Shown: positions 25,195 through 35,029, numbered from the stretch's first letter. The stretch is 44,898 bases of DNA from Rhizobiaceae bacterium (GCA_027483885.1 JAIXTO010000233.1:1-44898); one strand, 5' to 3'. Notes: generated by a model from the letters alone, not told the origin. Numbers and translations: made by a program.

Positions 25195-26586
25195 CTATTC
25201 GCCGGAGGCTGGAAAGCGGAGCACAACTTTCAGGCCCCGCCCCTCGCGTCCCGTCTGAAGCATCATGCTGCCGCTGAGCAGGCTGGCAATTTCCTCGACG
25301 ATCGGCAGGCCAAGACCGCTGCCGCGTTCTTCCGGGCCGCTGGCGCGCTCAAACCGTTGCATCACCCGGCCTATGCTGTCGGCGGGGATGCCCGGGCCAT
25401 TATCCTCGACCTCCAGCACCAGATGCTGTTCATGAGCGAAAACGCGCACGGTGACCTCGGCGCCCCGGCCGGCATAAAGCAACGCGTTCGAAATCAGGTT
25501 CTTCAGCATTTCGGCCAGCAGCAGCGGTTCACCGCGCATCAAAGCCTGCCCCTCCCCCTCGAACCCGAGATCGATATCGGCTTCGGCAGCCGGTGGCACG
25601 TGGTCTGCCGTGACGGTGCGGGCAAGCTCGCAGAGATCAAGCCGCACAAGATCCGTCTGCGTGCCTTTCGAGGCGGCATTGATGCGCGACATCATCAACA
25701 GCTGCGCGAGGATGCGCTCGGCATTGGCAACGGCGGCATCGGCCCGCTCGATGGCGGCGCGTGCGTCGGCGGGATCGGTGGAGCGGGCGGCCAGTGCCAG
25801 CTGCGTGCGCACCACGGCCAGCGGCGTGCGCAGCTGATGGCTGGCATTGCCGGTGAAATGGCGCAGCGCCTCAAGCGCTGATTTGAGCCGCACCATGAAG
25901 GAATTGACCGTTTCGACAAGCCCTTCCACCTCGCTTGGCACCTGTTCGCCGATCGGTTCGAGGTCATCGGGGCTGCGCTTTTCGATGGCGCCGCCCAGCC
26001 GGTAGAGCGGGCGCAGCGACAGCGAGACGGCAATCCAGACGATGACGGAGGCGCCGGCCATCATCAGGAGCAGGCGGATGGCCGAATGCAAGAGGATCGA
26101 GCGGCTGAGCTGGCGGCGCGCAATCGTTGTCTCGGCAACCGTCACCGTAAATGGTACGGAAGAAATTCCCGTCGAGGCCGAGCGGGCAAGCGTTGCCACC
26201 CGGATCGGTTCGCCGCGAAAGCTTGCATCGTCAAATGCGGTCGACTGGCCTTCCCGCCGCGCGAGCGCCGGCAGCGCCTGATAGCCGGTGATGAACGTGC
26301 CGGGCGGGCCGTCGACGCGGTAGAATACCCGGTCCTGCGCCGCAGATGTCAGCATTTCGAGCGCGACATAGGGAATATCCACCTCCAGCGACCCGTCTTC
26401 GGCCACCACCACCCGTTCGGCAATGGCGAGCGCCGACCCGGCAAGCACCCGGTCCGACACATCATTGGCCGTCTGGCGTGCCTCCCGCCAGGTATCGATC
26501 AGCGCCAGCGACCCGAGCACGGCAGTGGCCGCGAGAAGCCAGGCAAGCAGCCGGCCGCGCAGCGAACGCGGGATGCCCTTCATCAC
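25195..26586 (-). CDS. tctE: TctE-type sensor histidine kinase
   Basis: This 463-aa membrane kinase is the likely partner of the regulator encoded just before it. One N-terminal membrane helix (LLAWLLAATAVLGSLALI) is followed by a periplasmic 2CSK_N-type domain (about residues 30-160) as in TctE, and then a second helix (LLLMMAGASVIVWIAVSLSL). The HAMP-like linker leads to the phospho-accepting His250 in ASHQLRTPL. The ATP-binding domain has the N box NLISNALLYAGRG, VEDNGPGIP and GSGLGLPIVEEI. GTG 26586 overlaps the regulator stop (GTGA); ATG 26583 is the next in-frame codon. TctDE systems usually switch on tricarboxylate transport, and tctCBA is nearby. Confidence 0.9.
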   Translation of the reverse strand: MMKGIPRSLRGRLLAWLLAATAVLGSLALIDTWREARQTANDVSDRVLAGSALAIAERVVVAEDGSLEVDIPYVALEMLTSAAQDRVFYRVDGPPGTFITGYQALPALARREGQSTAFDDASFRGEPIRVATLARSASTGISSVPFTVTVAETTIARRQLSRSILLHSAIRLLLMMAGASVIVWIAVSLSLRPLYRLGGAIEKRSPDDLEPIGEQVPSEVEGLVETVNSFMVRLKSALEALRHFTGNASHQLRTPLAVVRTQLALAARSTDPADARAAIERADAAVANAERILAQLLMMSRINAASKGTQTDLVRLDLCELARTVTADHVPPAAEADIDLGFEGEGQALMRGEPLLLAEMLKNLISNALLYAGRGAEVTVRVFAHEQHLVLEVEDNGPGIPADSIGRVMQRFERASGPEERGSGLGLPIVEEIASLLSGSMMLQTGREGRGLKVVLRFPASGE

Positions 26587-27257
26587 GGCGCTGCCACCAG
26601 ATCGAGATAATAGCCGATGCCGCGCGCGGTCTTGACGGTCAGCCCATGCGTCTGCAGCCTGCGCCGGAGACGCGACACATATTGCTCGATCGCATTCGAC
26701 GAGAGGTCGTCATCAAAGCCGGTGAGCGAGCCGATGATCGATTCCTTCGAGACGACCTTGCCGGCCCGCAGGAACAGAAGTTCCAGCAGTGCCACCTCGC
26801 GCGCCGGCAGATCGAGCGGCCGGCCGGAGACGGAAAAGCTGCGTGAGGTCAAATCGAGGACGAGGCCGCCGAACTCCACCCGTGAGGAGCGAAGACCTGC
26901 CTGCCGGCGCAGCAGCACCCGGATGCGGGCCTCCAGTTCGGAAATGTCGAAAGGCTTGGTGAGATAATCGTCGGCGCCGAGATCAAGACCCCTCACCCGC
27001 TCCTCCGGCGTGCCGCGCGCGGTGAGGATCATCACGGCCGCCTGGTTCTGGCGCGCCCGGATCGAGCGCAGCACGTCGAGCCCGTCCATTTCCGGCAGGT
27101 TGAGATCGAGGATGATCAGGTCGAACTTTTCCGCCGTTGCCACTGCTTCGGCAGACAGGCCATCCGACACGACATCCACGGCATAACCACTGCCGCGCAA
27201 AATAGCCGACAGGCCCTCGGCAAGCGTGCCATTATCCTCCACCAGCAGAATGCGCAC
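26583..27257 (-). CDS. tctD: TctD-type response regulator (OmpR family)
   Basis: This 224-aa two-domain regulator has an N-terminal receiver with the acidic pair in LLVEDNG, the phospho-acceptor Asp51 in LIILDLNLPEMDG, a conserved Thr/Ala (ILTARG) and Lys101 (LTKPFD). The C-terminal winged helix is of OmpR type (about residues 125-220): LPAREVALLELLFLRAGKVV, then the recognition helix NAIEQYVSRLRRRLQ, then KTARGIGYYL. GTG 27257 has GGGGAG five bases upstream. It is transcribed away from the binding-protein gene and tctCBA on the other strand, so the gap at 27258-27426 is a shared divergent promoter region. Probable DNA targets are the repeats at 28534-28561. Confidence 0.92.
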   Translation of the reverse strand: MRILLVEDNGTLAEGLSAILRGSGYAVDVVSDGLSAEAVATAEKFDLIILDLNLPEMDGLDVLRSIRARQNQAAVMILTARGTPEERVRGLDLGADDYLTKPFDISELEARIRVLLRRQAGLRSSRVEFGGLVLDLTSRSFSVSGRPLDLPAREVALLELLFLRAGKVVSKESIIGSLTGFDDDLSSNAIEQYVSRLRRRLQTHGLTVKTARGIGYYLDLVAAP

Positions 27258-27426
27258 CCAAACTCCCCCTCGTCGCGGTAAAGACTAGAGGCGAAAGCTT
27301 CAGCTGTCACTTGTCTTTGCGTCGGCAGAGTGCTGCAAGCCGCCGGTGGCAAGGGTTATCCCCATGCGTCGGCGTTGCCTTAGCCCCTTTCGCTTCACCT
27401 TGTCTCGGCCGCAGCGGTCATGCATC

Positions 27427-28506
27427 ATGGATGGTATGGAAATTCGTCTTCTCACCCTTTGCATCGGCCTCAGCCTTGCAGCGGCCGCCCATGCGGAGGT
27501 CACCTCCTTTGCCGCGCGTTCGGGTCGTGCGGATGCACCGGTTCTGGTGGTCTATTCGTCGCTCGACCAGCCGATTGCCCGGCCGATGATCGAGGCATTC
27601 CAGAAGGCCAATGTCGATATTGCCGTGCGTTACGAGGACATGCTGACCGGTGAGATCCATGACCGCATCGTGCGCGAAACCGACGAGGGCGGCAAAACGG
27701 CCGATTTTGCCTTTTCCTCCGCCATGGACCTGCAGGTAAAGCTTGCCAATGACGGATACGCCCAGCCGAGCCGGCTGCCGATGAGCGCGCGCTGGCCCGA
27801 TTGGGCAAACTGGCGCGACACCGCCTATGCGCTGACCTTCGAGCCCGCCGTCTTCGTCTATCACAAGCCGAGCTTCACCGACCGCGCACCGCCCTCCACC
27901 CGCGCCGAATTCGTCGCCTATCTGAAGGCCGAGGGCGACGCGGTCTTCGGGCGGATCGGCACCTACGATATCGAACGCTCCGGTGTCGGCTTCCTGTTCA
28001 TGTCGCGCGACCAGGAGCAGTTCGACGATATCTGGTCGGTGGTGAATGCGATGGGAGAAGCGGGCGTCAAACTCTATTCCACCAGCCAGGCCATCCTGGA
28101 GCGGGTGGCGGACGGACGATTCGTGCTCGGCTACAACATTCTCGGCTCCTATGCCGCCGATTGGGCATCGAACCATCCGGAGGTCGGCATCGTGCTGCCG
28201 AAGGATTATACCGTGGTCATGTCGCGCATCGGTCTGGTGCCGCAGGCGGCAACCTCGCCCGATCTCGGACGTCGTTTCCTCGAATTTTTCATGTCGAAGG
28301 AAGGCCAGACAATCCTCACGCAGCAGTTGCAGATCCCCGCCGTAAGCCCTGATGTTGCTATTGGAAATACCGCAACCACCATGCGCGAAATGCTTGGTGG
28401 CCAGTTGAAGCCTGTGCCGGTCAGCCCTGGTCTCATGGTCTATCTCGATCAGGTCAAACGTGCCCGGCTGATTGCCCGCTGGAACGAGGTTTTGCGGCTG
28501 CAATAG
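27427..28506 (+). CDS. periplasmic extracellular solute-binding protein without ABC partners, probable sensory role
   Basis: This is a 359-aa exported protein with signal peptide IRLLTLCIGLSLAAAAHA before EVTSF. The mature protein looks like the iron/phosphoglycerate type of binding protein (AfuA/PgtC-like): VLVVYSSLDQPIARPMIEAF, a NYEDML-like VRYEDMLTGEI, WANWRDTAYALTFEPAVFVY and FLEFFMSKEGQTIL. No ABC permease or ATPase gene lies beside it. It is flanked by the TctDE genes and tctCBA, which suggests that it feeds ligand information to the kinase, as proposed for PgtC in phosphoglycerate uptake. That is inference. ATG 27427 or ATG 27436; an in-frame extension to 27346 does not fit a signal peptide. 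Confidence 0.85.
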   Translation: MDGMEIRLLTLCIGLSLAAAAHAEVTSFAARSGRADAPVLVVYSSLDQPIARPMIEAFQKANVDIAVRYEDMLTGEIHDRIVRETDEGGKTADFAFSSAMDLQVKLANDGYAQPSRLPMSARWPDWANWRDTAYALTFEPAVFVYHKPSFTDRAPPSTRAEFVAYLKAEGDAVFGRIGTYDIERSGVGFLFMSRDQEQFDDIWSVVNAMGEAGVKLYSTSQAILERVADGRFVLGYNILGSYAADWASNHPEVGIVLPKDYTVVMSRIGLVPQAATSPDLGRRFLEFFMSKEGQTILTQQLQIPAVSPDVAIGNTATTMREMLGGQLKPVPVSPGLMVYLDQVKRARLIARWNEVLRLQ

Positions 28507-28533
28507 AGCTGAATTGCGGCCAAATCGGTTACC

Positions 28534-28566
28534 TGTCGGCGGGTGTCAGCTAAATGTCAGCATAAT
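28534..28566 (+). promoter_or_regulatory. three tandem TGTCRGC repeats with -10-like box, candidate TctD site and tctC promoter
   Basis: TGTCGGC (28534-28540), TGTCAGC (28544-28550) and TGTCAGC (28555-28561) start 10 and 11 bases apart, the helical spacing at which OmpR-family regulators bind direct repeats. The last repeat abuts CATAAT (28561-28566), a good -10 box without a -35, as in activator-dependent promoters. A related sequence, GTGACAGCTGAA, occurs on the minus strand at 27299-27310, before the regulator gene. The leader to tctC would be about 150 nt. Confidence 0.55.
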
Positions 28567-28725
28567 GTGGTCGCTTGTCTTCATTCGGGGCGTGGAGGCG
28601 TCCCGGACTGCGTGGGAGGGGGATCCGCGCCCGAGACGGTTTTCGCCGGGTGCACCAGATTGTCGTCTTCCTTCCAGCTTGGCTGAAATCAGAGCGTCAC
28701 AGCGACGCCATTGGAGGATCGACCC

Positions 28726-29670
28726 TTGAAACACATCATTCTCGCATCCCTGCTTGCTGGCGCCATGGCGCTTCCGGCCTATGCCACGGATTACACGCTG
28801 ATGGCACCGGCAGCACCGGGCGGCGGCTGGGACCAGACGGCCCGCTCGCTCCAGACCGCGCTGCAGCAGGAAGGCATTTCCAAGAACGTGCAGGTCATCA
28901 ACGTGCCCGGCGCCGGCGGCACGATTGGCCTTGCCCAGTTCGCCAGCCAGCAGAAGGGTAAGGCGAATGCCCTGATCGTGGGCGGCTACGTCATGGTGGG
29001 CGCCATCCTCACCAACAAGGCCCCGGTCACGCTGAAGGATGTCACCCCGATTGCACGCCTCACCGGCGAAAATGAAGCCATCGTGGTTCCGGCCTCTTCG
29101 CCGCTGAAGTCGGTTGCCGATCTCGTGGCAGCGCTCAAGAAGGATCCGGGTTCGGTGTCCTGGGGTGGCGGTTCGGCCGGCGGTGTCGACCATATCGCGG
29201 CTGGCCTCATTGCCAAGGCTGCCGGCGTCGATCCGACGAAGATCAACTACATCGCGTTTTCCGGCGGCGGCGAAGCACTGGCCGCTATCCTCGGTTCGCA
29301 GGTCACGGTCGGCATTTCCGGCTATGGCGAATTCGAATCGCAGATCAAGTCGGGCACGCTGCGCCTGCTCGCCACCTCCGGCGATACGCGCATTCCCGGC
29401 ACTGAAGCGCCGACGCTGAAGGAAGCCGGCCTTGATGTGTCCGTGCAGAACTGGCGCATGGTGGCAGCAGCTCCCGGCCTTACGGCCGAGCAGAAGGCAG
29501 CAGTGACGGCCGATGTCCAGAAGCTCGTCACCTCCAAGACCTGGCAGGAAACGCTGAAGACGAAGGGCTGGCAGGATACCTACCTTTCCGGCGCTGCTTT
29601 CGAAGCGCAGCTCGCCAAGGATATTTCCGCCACTGAAACCATCCTGAAGGACATCGGACTGGTCAAATGA
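28726..29670 (+). CDS. tctC: tripartite tricarboxylate transporter substrate-binding protein
   Basis: This is a 314-aa periplasmic protein of the Bug/TctC family, the ligand-catching part of TTT importers. Signal peptide [18 protein letters not shown] is followed by the mature start [20 protein letters not shown], which carries the family's P-G-G-x-D loop. [20 protein letters not shown] and [20 protein letters not shown] are also characteristic. The carboxylate carried cannot be named. TTG 28726 is chosen because GGAGG lies nine bases upstream and the signal peptide starts cleanly; TTG 28711 is in frame. The stop overlaps the tctB start (ATGA). Confidence 0.93.
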   Translation: MKHIILASLLAGAMALPAYATDYTLMAPAAPGGGWDQTARSLQTALQQEGISKNVQVINVPGAGGTIGLAQFASQQKGKANALIVGGYVMVGAILTNKAPVTLKDVTPIARLTGENEAIVVPASSPLKSVADLVAALKKDPGSVSWGGGSAGGVDHIAAGLIAKAAGVDPTKINYIAFSGGGEALAAILGSQVTVGISGYGEFESQIKSGTLRLLATSGDTRIPGTEAPTLKEAGLDVSVQNWRMVAAAPGLTAEQKAAVTADVQKLVTSKTWQETLKTKGWQDTYLSGAAFEAQLAKDISATETILKDIGLVK

Positions 29671-30158
29671 ACCAAGGACCTTTGAACAAGGCCGGAGAGC
29701 GTCGCCCCGATTGGGCGGCGCTTGTCATTGCTGCCGTACTGGTCGCAATTTCCGGCGTCATCTTTTTCGATGCGGCCCGCCTTCGCGAAGTCAGCGGCTA
29801 TTCGCCGGTCGGTCCCGGCACCGTGCCGATGGCGATTGCCGTTGTACTGCTGCTGCTGGCCGTCTGGACCGTGATCGCAGCTTTCCGCGGCGATTTCCCC
29901 GAGCGCGAGAAGCAGGAAGTCCAGCCGGTTGCCTGGGTCATCGGTGGCCTTGCGGCCCAGATGTTGCTGTTGAACACGGCAGGCTTCTCTATTGCGACAG
30001 GCGTGCTGTTTGCCGCAACGGCTGCCGGCTTCGGCAAGCGCAAGGTGTGGATCTCGCTGCCGGTCGGCATCGTCCTCTGTCTTGTCGTCTGGCTGATCTT
30101 TGCCGGTCTTCTCCAGCTCTCCCTGCCCGCCGGGCCGCTTGAGCGCCTCTTCCAGTGA
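29667..30158 (+). CDS. tctB: tripartite tricarboxylate transporter small membrane subunit
   Basis: This 163-aa protein has four hydrophobic helices: [58 protein letters not shown] and [20 protein letters not shown]. The [18 protein letters not shown] segment after helix 1 is diagnostic for TctB (DUF1468). The family is needed for transport with TctA and TctC, though its exact job is not known. It overlaps the tctC stop by four bases and ends ten bases before tctA. Confidence 0.92.
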   Translation: MNQGPLNKAGERRPDWAALVIAAVLVAISGVIFFDAARLREVSGYSPVGPGTVPMAIAVVLLLLAVWTVIAAFRGDFPEREKQEVQPVAWVIGGLAAQMLLLNTAGFSIATGVLFAATAAGFGKRKVWISLPVGIVLCLVVWLIFAGLLQLSLPAGPLERLFQ

Positions 30159-30168
30159 AAGCCACGTC

Positions 30169-31686
30169 ATGAGCACGTTTGAATTCCTGCTGCAGGGCCT
30201 GGTGATTGCCGCGCAGCCGATGAACCTCTTCTACGCCCTGATCGGCGTGACGCTTGGCACAGCCGTCGGCGTTCTGCCCGGCATCGGGCCGGCGCTCACG
30301 GTGGCGCTGCTTCTGCCCGTCACCTACCAGCTGGATCCCGCCGGCTCGCTCATCATGTTTGCCGGTATTTATTACGGCGGCATGTATGGCGGATCGACCA
30401 CGTCCATTCTGCTCAATACGCCCGGTGAAAGTGCCTCGATCGTCACCGCGCTCGAGGGTAACAAGATGGCACGCGCCGGACGCGGTGGACCGGCACTGGC
30501 GACGGCGGCCATCGGCTCGTTCGTGGCAGGCCTGCTCGCGACGATCGGTCTTGCCTTTATTGCCCCCTTCATCGTCAAGCTGGCGCTGGTGTTTGGTCCG
30601 CGCGAATATTTCGCGCTGATGGTGCTCGCCTTCGTCACCGTGTCCTCGGCCTTCGGTGATTCGACGCTTCGTGGCCTCACGGCTCTCTTTATCGGCCTTG
30701 CCCTGTCGACCATCGGCATTGACCAGTTGACCGGTCAGACCCGGCTTGCCTTCGGCGTACCGGATCTTCTCGATGGCATCGAGGTGACGACGCTTGCCGT
30801 TGCGATGTTTGCCATCGGCGAAACGCTGTTTATTGCAGCGCAAGGCGTCAAGGGGCCCGACAAGGTGGAAGCGGTCAAGGGGTCCGTCTGGATGAACCGT
30901 GCTGACTGGGCGCGGTCCTGGAAGCCCTGGCTGCGCGGCACGGTGATCGGTTTTCCGATCGGCGCCATGCCGGCCGGCGGCGCTGAAATCGGCACCTTCC
31001 TGTCCTATGCCGCCGAAAAGCGCCTGTCGAAGCATCCGGAAGAGTTCGGCCATGGCGCCATCGAAGGCGTGGCCGGTCCGGAAGCCGCCAACAATGCATC
31101 GGCTGCCGGCACGCTGGTGCCGCTGCTGACGCTCGGGCTTCCGACGACGGCAACAGCCGCCATCATGCTCGCCGGCTTCCAGCAATATGGCTTGCAGCCC
31201 GGTCCGCTGCTGTTTGCCACCAATCCGCAGCTCGTCTGGGGCCTAATCGCCTCGCTGCTGATTGCAAACTTCATGCTGCTGGTGCTGAACCTGCCGCTGA
31301 TCGGCCTTTGGGTGCGGTTGCTCACCATCCCGAAGCCTTGGCTTTATGCGGGCATCCTCTTGTTTGCGACGCTCGGCACCATTGGCGCTAACCCGTCGGT
31401 CTTCGAGCTTGGCATGCTGCTCGCCTTCGGCATTCTCGGTTACGTCATGCGCGTCTTCGGTTATCCGATCGCGCCTGTCGTGGTGGGCCTTATCCTGGGG
31501 CCGCTTGCCGAACAGCAGCTGCGCCGGGCGCTCGCCATCAGCCAGGGGGATTTCTCGGTTCTCTTCACCTCGCCGATTGCAGCCGGCCTGCTGATCGTTG
31601 CCGCTCTCGCGCTGATCGTGCCGCTGATCCTTCGGGCACGCGGTCGCGGCGAGGTTCTGTCCCAGATGGCGGCAAACGAAGACTGA
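30169..31686 (+). CDS. tctA: tripartite tricarboxylate transporter large membrane subunit
   Basis: This is the 505-aa transport channel of the TTT system, with about 11-12 membrane helices. The N-terminal signature [20 protein letters not shown] and the loop [20 protein letters not shown] are diagnostic for TctA (DUF112). The repeated half begins near [20 protein letters not shown]. Uptake in this family is driven by ion gradients, not by ATP. ATG 30169 starts ten bases after tctB with only a weak GTGAAAG in front, so coupling to tctB translation is likely. A strong terminator follows. Confidence 0.94.
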   Translation: MSTFEFLLQGLVIAAQPMNLFYALIGVTLGTAVGVLPGIGPALTVALLLPVTYQLDPAGSLIMFAGIYYGGMYGGSTTSILLNTPGESASIVTALEGNKMARAGRGGPALATAAIGSFVAGLLATIGLAFIAPFIVKLALVFGPREYFALMVLAFVTVSSAFGDSTLRGLTALFIGLALSTIGIDQLTGQTRLAFGVPDLLDGIEVTTLAVAMFAIGETLFIAAQGVKGPDKVEAVKGSVWMNRADWARSWKPWLRGTVIGFPIGAMPAGGAEIGTFLSYAAEKRLSKHPEEFGHGAIEGVAGPEAANNASAAGTLVPLLTLGLPTTATAAIMLAGFQQYGLQPGPLLFATNPQLVWGLIASLLIANFMLLVLNLPLIGLWVRLLTIPKPWLYAGILLFATLGTIGANPSVFELGMLLAFGILGYVMRVFGYPIAPVVVGLILGPLAEQQLRRALAISQGDFSVLFTSPIAAGLLIVAALALIVPLILRARGRGEVLSQMAANED

Positions 31687-31716
31687 CCTGCCGTTTTCCA
31701 AAGACCCTGCCCCTTG

Positions 31717-31753
31717 ATCCCGCCGCCCGAAAGGCCGGCGGGATTGCTTTTTT
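31717..31753 (+). terminator. intrinsic terminator after tctA
   Basis: ATCCCGCCG (31717-31725) pairs perfectly with CGGCGGGAT (31736-31744), followed by TGCTTTTTTG. It ends the tctCBA operon 31 bases after the tctA stop. Confidence 0.9.
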
Positions 31754-31895
31754 GAAGCCTGGGAACCAAAGCCGCGCCATCCCGTTTACCGGCGTTCTTT
31801 CAGGTGATGATGATGGCCCCGCTGACTAACGCTTCCAAAACTCTCGCGCTTTTATCGTCGCCTGTTCGGGCGCACCACCACGTCGCGTGCGCTGC

Positions 31896-32885
31896 ATGAG
31901 CGGACGCAAGCGCCTCTTCACCTATGGCACGATGATCTTTGGCGTCGGCCTTGCCGGTTATCTCGTTTATATCGGGCTCAGCCAGTTCACTTGGGCGCAG
32001 ATCCTGGACTCGGTGCGCGCCATTCCCATGTCGAATTTCCTGCTGGCGCTTCTCTACTGCGCCGGCTCCTACCTCTGCCTCACCGGGTTCGACTGGACGG
32101 GCGTGCGGTATGTGAAGAACGACCTTGCCTATCCAAAAATTGCGCTCGCCTCCTTTGTCGCCTTGGGGCTTGGCCAGAGCATCGGCCTTGCCGGCCTCAG
32201 CAGCGGCGCCATCCGTTATCGCTATTATGCCCATTGGGGCATGTCGACGGAGGATGTGGCCAAGATCGTGCTGATGTCCGGCATGACGGTGGGGCTCGGT
32301 CTTCTTGTCCTCTCCGGCATCGTGATGGTGCTGAACCCCTCGGATGTCGCTCAGCTCCTGCGCATATCCCCCGGTATTGCCATGCTGATCGGCGGCCTCT
32401 GCTTCGTGCTGGCCGGCGTCTATGTGGTGTTATCGGCAACGCTGAGGGCACCCTTGAAGATCCGCGCCTGGACCTTCGTCATGCCGAGTGCAAAAATCGC
32501 CATCCTGCAGATCGTCATCGGAACTGTGAACTTCGCCCTTGTTTCGGCCTGCCTGATGGAGCTGATGCAGGCGACAGAAAATGTCAGCTACCTGAAGGCT
32601 GCGACCGCCTTCGTGCTCGCCAATATCGCTATTCTCATCACCCATGCGCCGGGAGGCCTTGGTGTGCTGGAGGTGACGGTGAAGCACGTGATGGGCGATC
32701 AGGCCTCCATCGGCGCGCTTGTCGCCTTCCGGGTGATCTACTTCTTCATTCCTTTTGCCATTGCGCTGCCGGTGTCGCTGGTTGGCGAAGCCGTATTCCG
32801 TGCCCGCAAGAAGCTGCGCGGCGACAGGGAGGCCGAGCACGCCGTGCCGGAGGCCACGCCGTCGCTGAGCGCACCGCACGGCTGA
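31896..32885 (+). CDS. YbhN/UPF0104 family membrane protein (LPG synthase TM-like)
   Basis: This 329-aa integral membrane protein has about eight hydrophobic segments. It resembles the membrane half of lysylphosphatidylglycerol synthase/flippase (MprF N-terminus), the UPF0104/YbhN family: ALASFVALGLGQSIGLAGLS, SSGAIRYRYYAHWGMS, and AILITHAPGGLGVLEVTVKH with the conserved PGGLGVLE. There is no catalytic C-terminal domain, so it is not a lipid-lysylating enzyme; a flippase-like or lipid-related role is possible but unproven. ATG 31896 is used; GTG 31887 is in frame. It stands alone between the tctCBA terminator and ppiD. The 260 bases after it hold nothing I recognise. Confidence 0.85.
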   Translation: MSGRKRLFTYGTMIFGVGLAGYLVYIGLSQFTWAQILDSVRAIPMSNFLLALLYCAGSYLCLTGFDWTGVRYVKNDLAYPKIALASFVALGLGQSIGLAGLSSGAIRYRYYAHWGMSTEDVAKIVLMSGMTVGLGLLVLSGIVMVLNPSDVAQLLRISPGIAMLIGGLCFVLAGVYVVLSATLRAPLKIRAWTFVMPSAKIAILQIVIGTVNFALVSACLMELMQATENVSYLKAATAFVLANIAILITHAPGGLGVLEVTVKHVMGDQASIGALVAFRVIYFFIPFAIALPVSLVGEAVFRARKKLRGDREAEHAVPEATPSLSAPHG

Positions 32886-33145
32886 TCTTCCAGAGTTTTA
32901 CTCGACCACTTGGACCGCGTGAGGGACATCCGAAGAGGTGTTTGACCGCCTGCCCTCCTCCGCCATCCGCGCCGGACGGCCTCAAATGGCGCGGGTGTTC
33001 ACCCACTGAAGACAAACAGGCGACTGCACGCATTTCTTTTACCAATGCGGACCTTCATTTCCTGTGCGCTTTGTTCTAGAGACAGTCCTTCGAACCCGCT
33101 GGCGCGCTGCCTGTGGCTGCCCCGTTTTCAAGGTAATGTCGATCG

Positions 33146-35029
33146 ATGCTTGATACCCTCAGAAACTACTCCCGCTCCTGGGTCTCGAAACTGCTTCTTC
33201 TGCTTCTCGTGGGCTCCTTCGCGATCTGGGGTGTCTCTGCATCGCTCGTGGGACCGAGCAGCAATGCCGTGATGACGGTGGGGGACCAGGAAGTATCGCC
33301 GGCCGAATTCCGCCTCGCCTATCAGCGCCAGTTGAGTTCGCTCAGCCGCCAGTTCGGCACGCAGCTGACAACGGAACAGGCGCGCGCCTTTGGCGTCGAC
33401 CGTCAGGCCTTCGCCCAGCTTTCGGCAGGTGCTGCCCTTGACCAGCTGTCTGAGGACATGCGGCTTGGTCTTTCCGAGGATCGTCTGGCAAACCTGATCG
33501 CCGAAGACCCCGCCTTCCGCGGCAATGACGGCCGGTTTGACCGCACGCTGTTCAGCACGCGTCTGCGCAATGCCGGCCTTCGCGAAGACGACTATATCAA
33601 GGAGCGCAGCAAGGTTGCCGTGCGCAGCCAGATTGTCGATGCGGTCTCCGACGGGTTCCAGGCGCCGAAGGTGCTGGTGGACGCGCTGCAGCAATATCGC
33701 AACGAAGCGCGCGACGTCGATTACCTGCTTCTGTCATTCGCCAATATCGATCCGGTCAAGGCACCCGCCGAAGACGTGCTGGCCACCTGGTTTGATGCCG
33801 CCAAAAGCCGTTACCGCGCACCGGAACTTCGCCGCTTCGCTTATGTGACGCTGCAGCCGAGCGATGTGGCAGACCCGACAGGCGTGACCGACGAGCAGGT
33901 TCGTGCCGAATACGACCGCCGCAAGGACAGCTACAAGACGCCGGAAACCCGCACCATCGAGCAGCTTGCCTTCCCGTCGAAGGAAATGGCGGTTGCCGCT
34001 TTGGCGCAGATGAAGGAACGCCAGCTGGATTTCAGTGCGCTGGTGACCGATCAGGGCAAGACCCTTGCCGACGTGATGCTGGGTGATTTCACCAAGGACC
34101 AGTTGCCGGACCAGAAGATTGCCGACGCGGCCTTCGCGCTTGGCCCCCAGGGTGGTGTCTCGCCCGTTGTCGAAGGCACATTTGGCCCCGTCGTGTTGCG
34201 TGTGACCAATGTGCGTCCGGAAACGCTGAAATCCTTCGATGAGGTGAAGGACGAGATCCGCAACAACCTGTCGCTTGCCGCCGCCGCCCAGAACGTTCAG
34301 GCCGTGCATGATCGTTTCGAGGATCTGCGCGGTTCCGGCTCCTCGCTGGAGGAAGCCGCAGCGCAGCTGAAGCTGAAGGCTGTGACTGTCACGGCTGACC
34401 GCAGCGGCAACGATGGCAATGGTGCCGGCGTTGCCCTGCCAAAGAGCGAGAGCCTGCTGACGGATGTGTTCCGCAGCGATGTCGGCGCCGAGACCCTGCC
34501 CTCCAACCTTGGCAATGACGGTTATGTCTGGTTCGACGTGCGCGAAGTCATCCCCGAGCGCGACCGCACGCTTTCGGAAGTGCATGACAAGGTCGTGGCC
34601 GACTGGACGACCGAGCAGCAGCGCAATGCGCTGGCCGCGCGCGCCGAAGAGCTGCGCAACCGCCTTGACGGCGGTGACACGCTTGCCGCCGTCGCCGGCG
34701 AGCTTGGCCTTGCCGTCGAAACCAAGACGGGTCTTCGCCGCCAGGGCAATGATGCGATCTTCGGCGGCGAAGCGATCAAGGCTGCCTTCTCCGGCCCCGT
34801 CAACACCAATGCCACCGGCCCCGCTGCCGATGGTGAAAGCCGTCTTCTGATGCATGTCACCGCCGTCAATCAGCCGCCGGCCGATGCGCTGTCCGGCGAG
34901 GAACAGCAGCTGCAGCAGATTGCACGCGCCGCCGGCGACGACATGCTGGACCAGATGGTGAGCGAGCTGCAGACCACCTATGGTGTGCAGATCAACCAGG
35001 CGATGGCCGATCAGGCGATGGTGCGCTGA
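33146..35029 (+). CDS. ppiD: SurA/PpiD-type peptidyl-prolyl isomerase, membrane-anchored
   Basis: This 627-aa envelope chaperone has an N-terminal anchor (MLDTLRNYSRSWVSKLLLLL to SFAIWGV) and a SurA-N-like chaperone domain at about residues 35-230 (VMTVGDQEVSPAEFRLAYQR, DGRFDRTLFSTRLRNAGLRE). A parvulin-like domain follows at about 265-375 (TRTIEQLAFPSKEMA to VSPVVEGTFGPVVLRVTNVR) and then a C-terminal chaperone part. PpiD helps newly secreted proteins leave the translocon and fold. Whether the parvulin domain is active cannot be judged; E. coli PpiD's is nearly inactive. It starts the ppiD-trpDC-moaC-moeA run. In other Rhizobiales I recall it lying next to tpiA, which here is about 8 kb away. 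Confidence 0.9.
   Translation: MLDTLRNYSRSWVSKLLLLLLVGSFAIWGVSASLVGPSSNAVMTVGDQEVSPAEFRLAYQRQLSSLSRQFGTQLTTEQARAFGVDRQAFAQLSAGAALDQLSEDMRLGLSEDRLANLIAEDPAFRGNDGRFDRTLFSTRLRNAGLREDDYIKERSKVAVRSQIVDAVSDGFQAPKVLVDALQQYRNEARDVDYLLLSFANIDPVKAPAEDVLATWFDAAKSRYRAPELRRFAYVTLQPSDVADPTGVTDEQVRAEYDRRKDSYKTPETRTIEQLAFPSKEMAVAALAQMKERQLDFSALVTDQGKTLADVMLGDFTKDQLPDQKIADAAFALGPQGGVSPVVEGTFGPVVLRVTNVRPETLKSFDEVKDEIRNNLSLAAAAQNVQAVHDRFEDLRGSGSSLEEAAAQLKLKAVTVTADRSGNDGNGAGVALPKSESLLTDVFRSDVGAETLPSNLGNDGYVWFDVREVIPERDRTLSEVHDKVVADWTTEQQRNALAARAEELRNRLDGGDTLAAVAGELGLAVETKTGLRRQGNDAIFGGEAIKAAFSGPVNTNATGPAADGESRLLMHVTAVNQPPADALSGEEQQLQQIARAAGDDMLDQMVSELQTTYGVQINQAMADQAMVR

Noticed and set aside
29989..31185. A 398-codon minus-strand open frame inside tctB/tctA
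   Set aside because: The coding signal belongs to tctA on the plus strand, with diagnostic motifs; the antisense product is low-complexity and charged.
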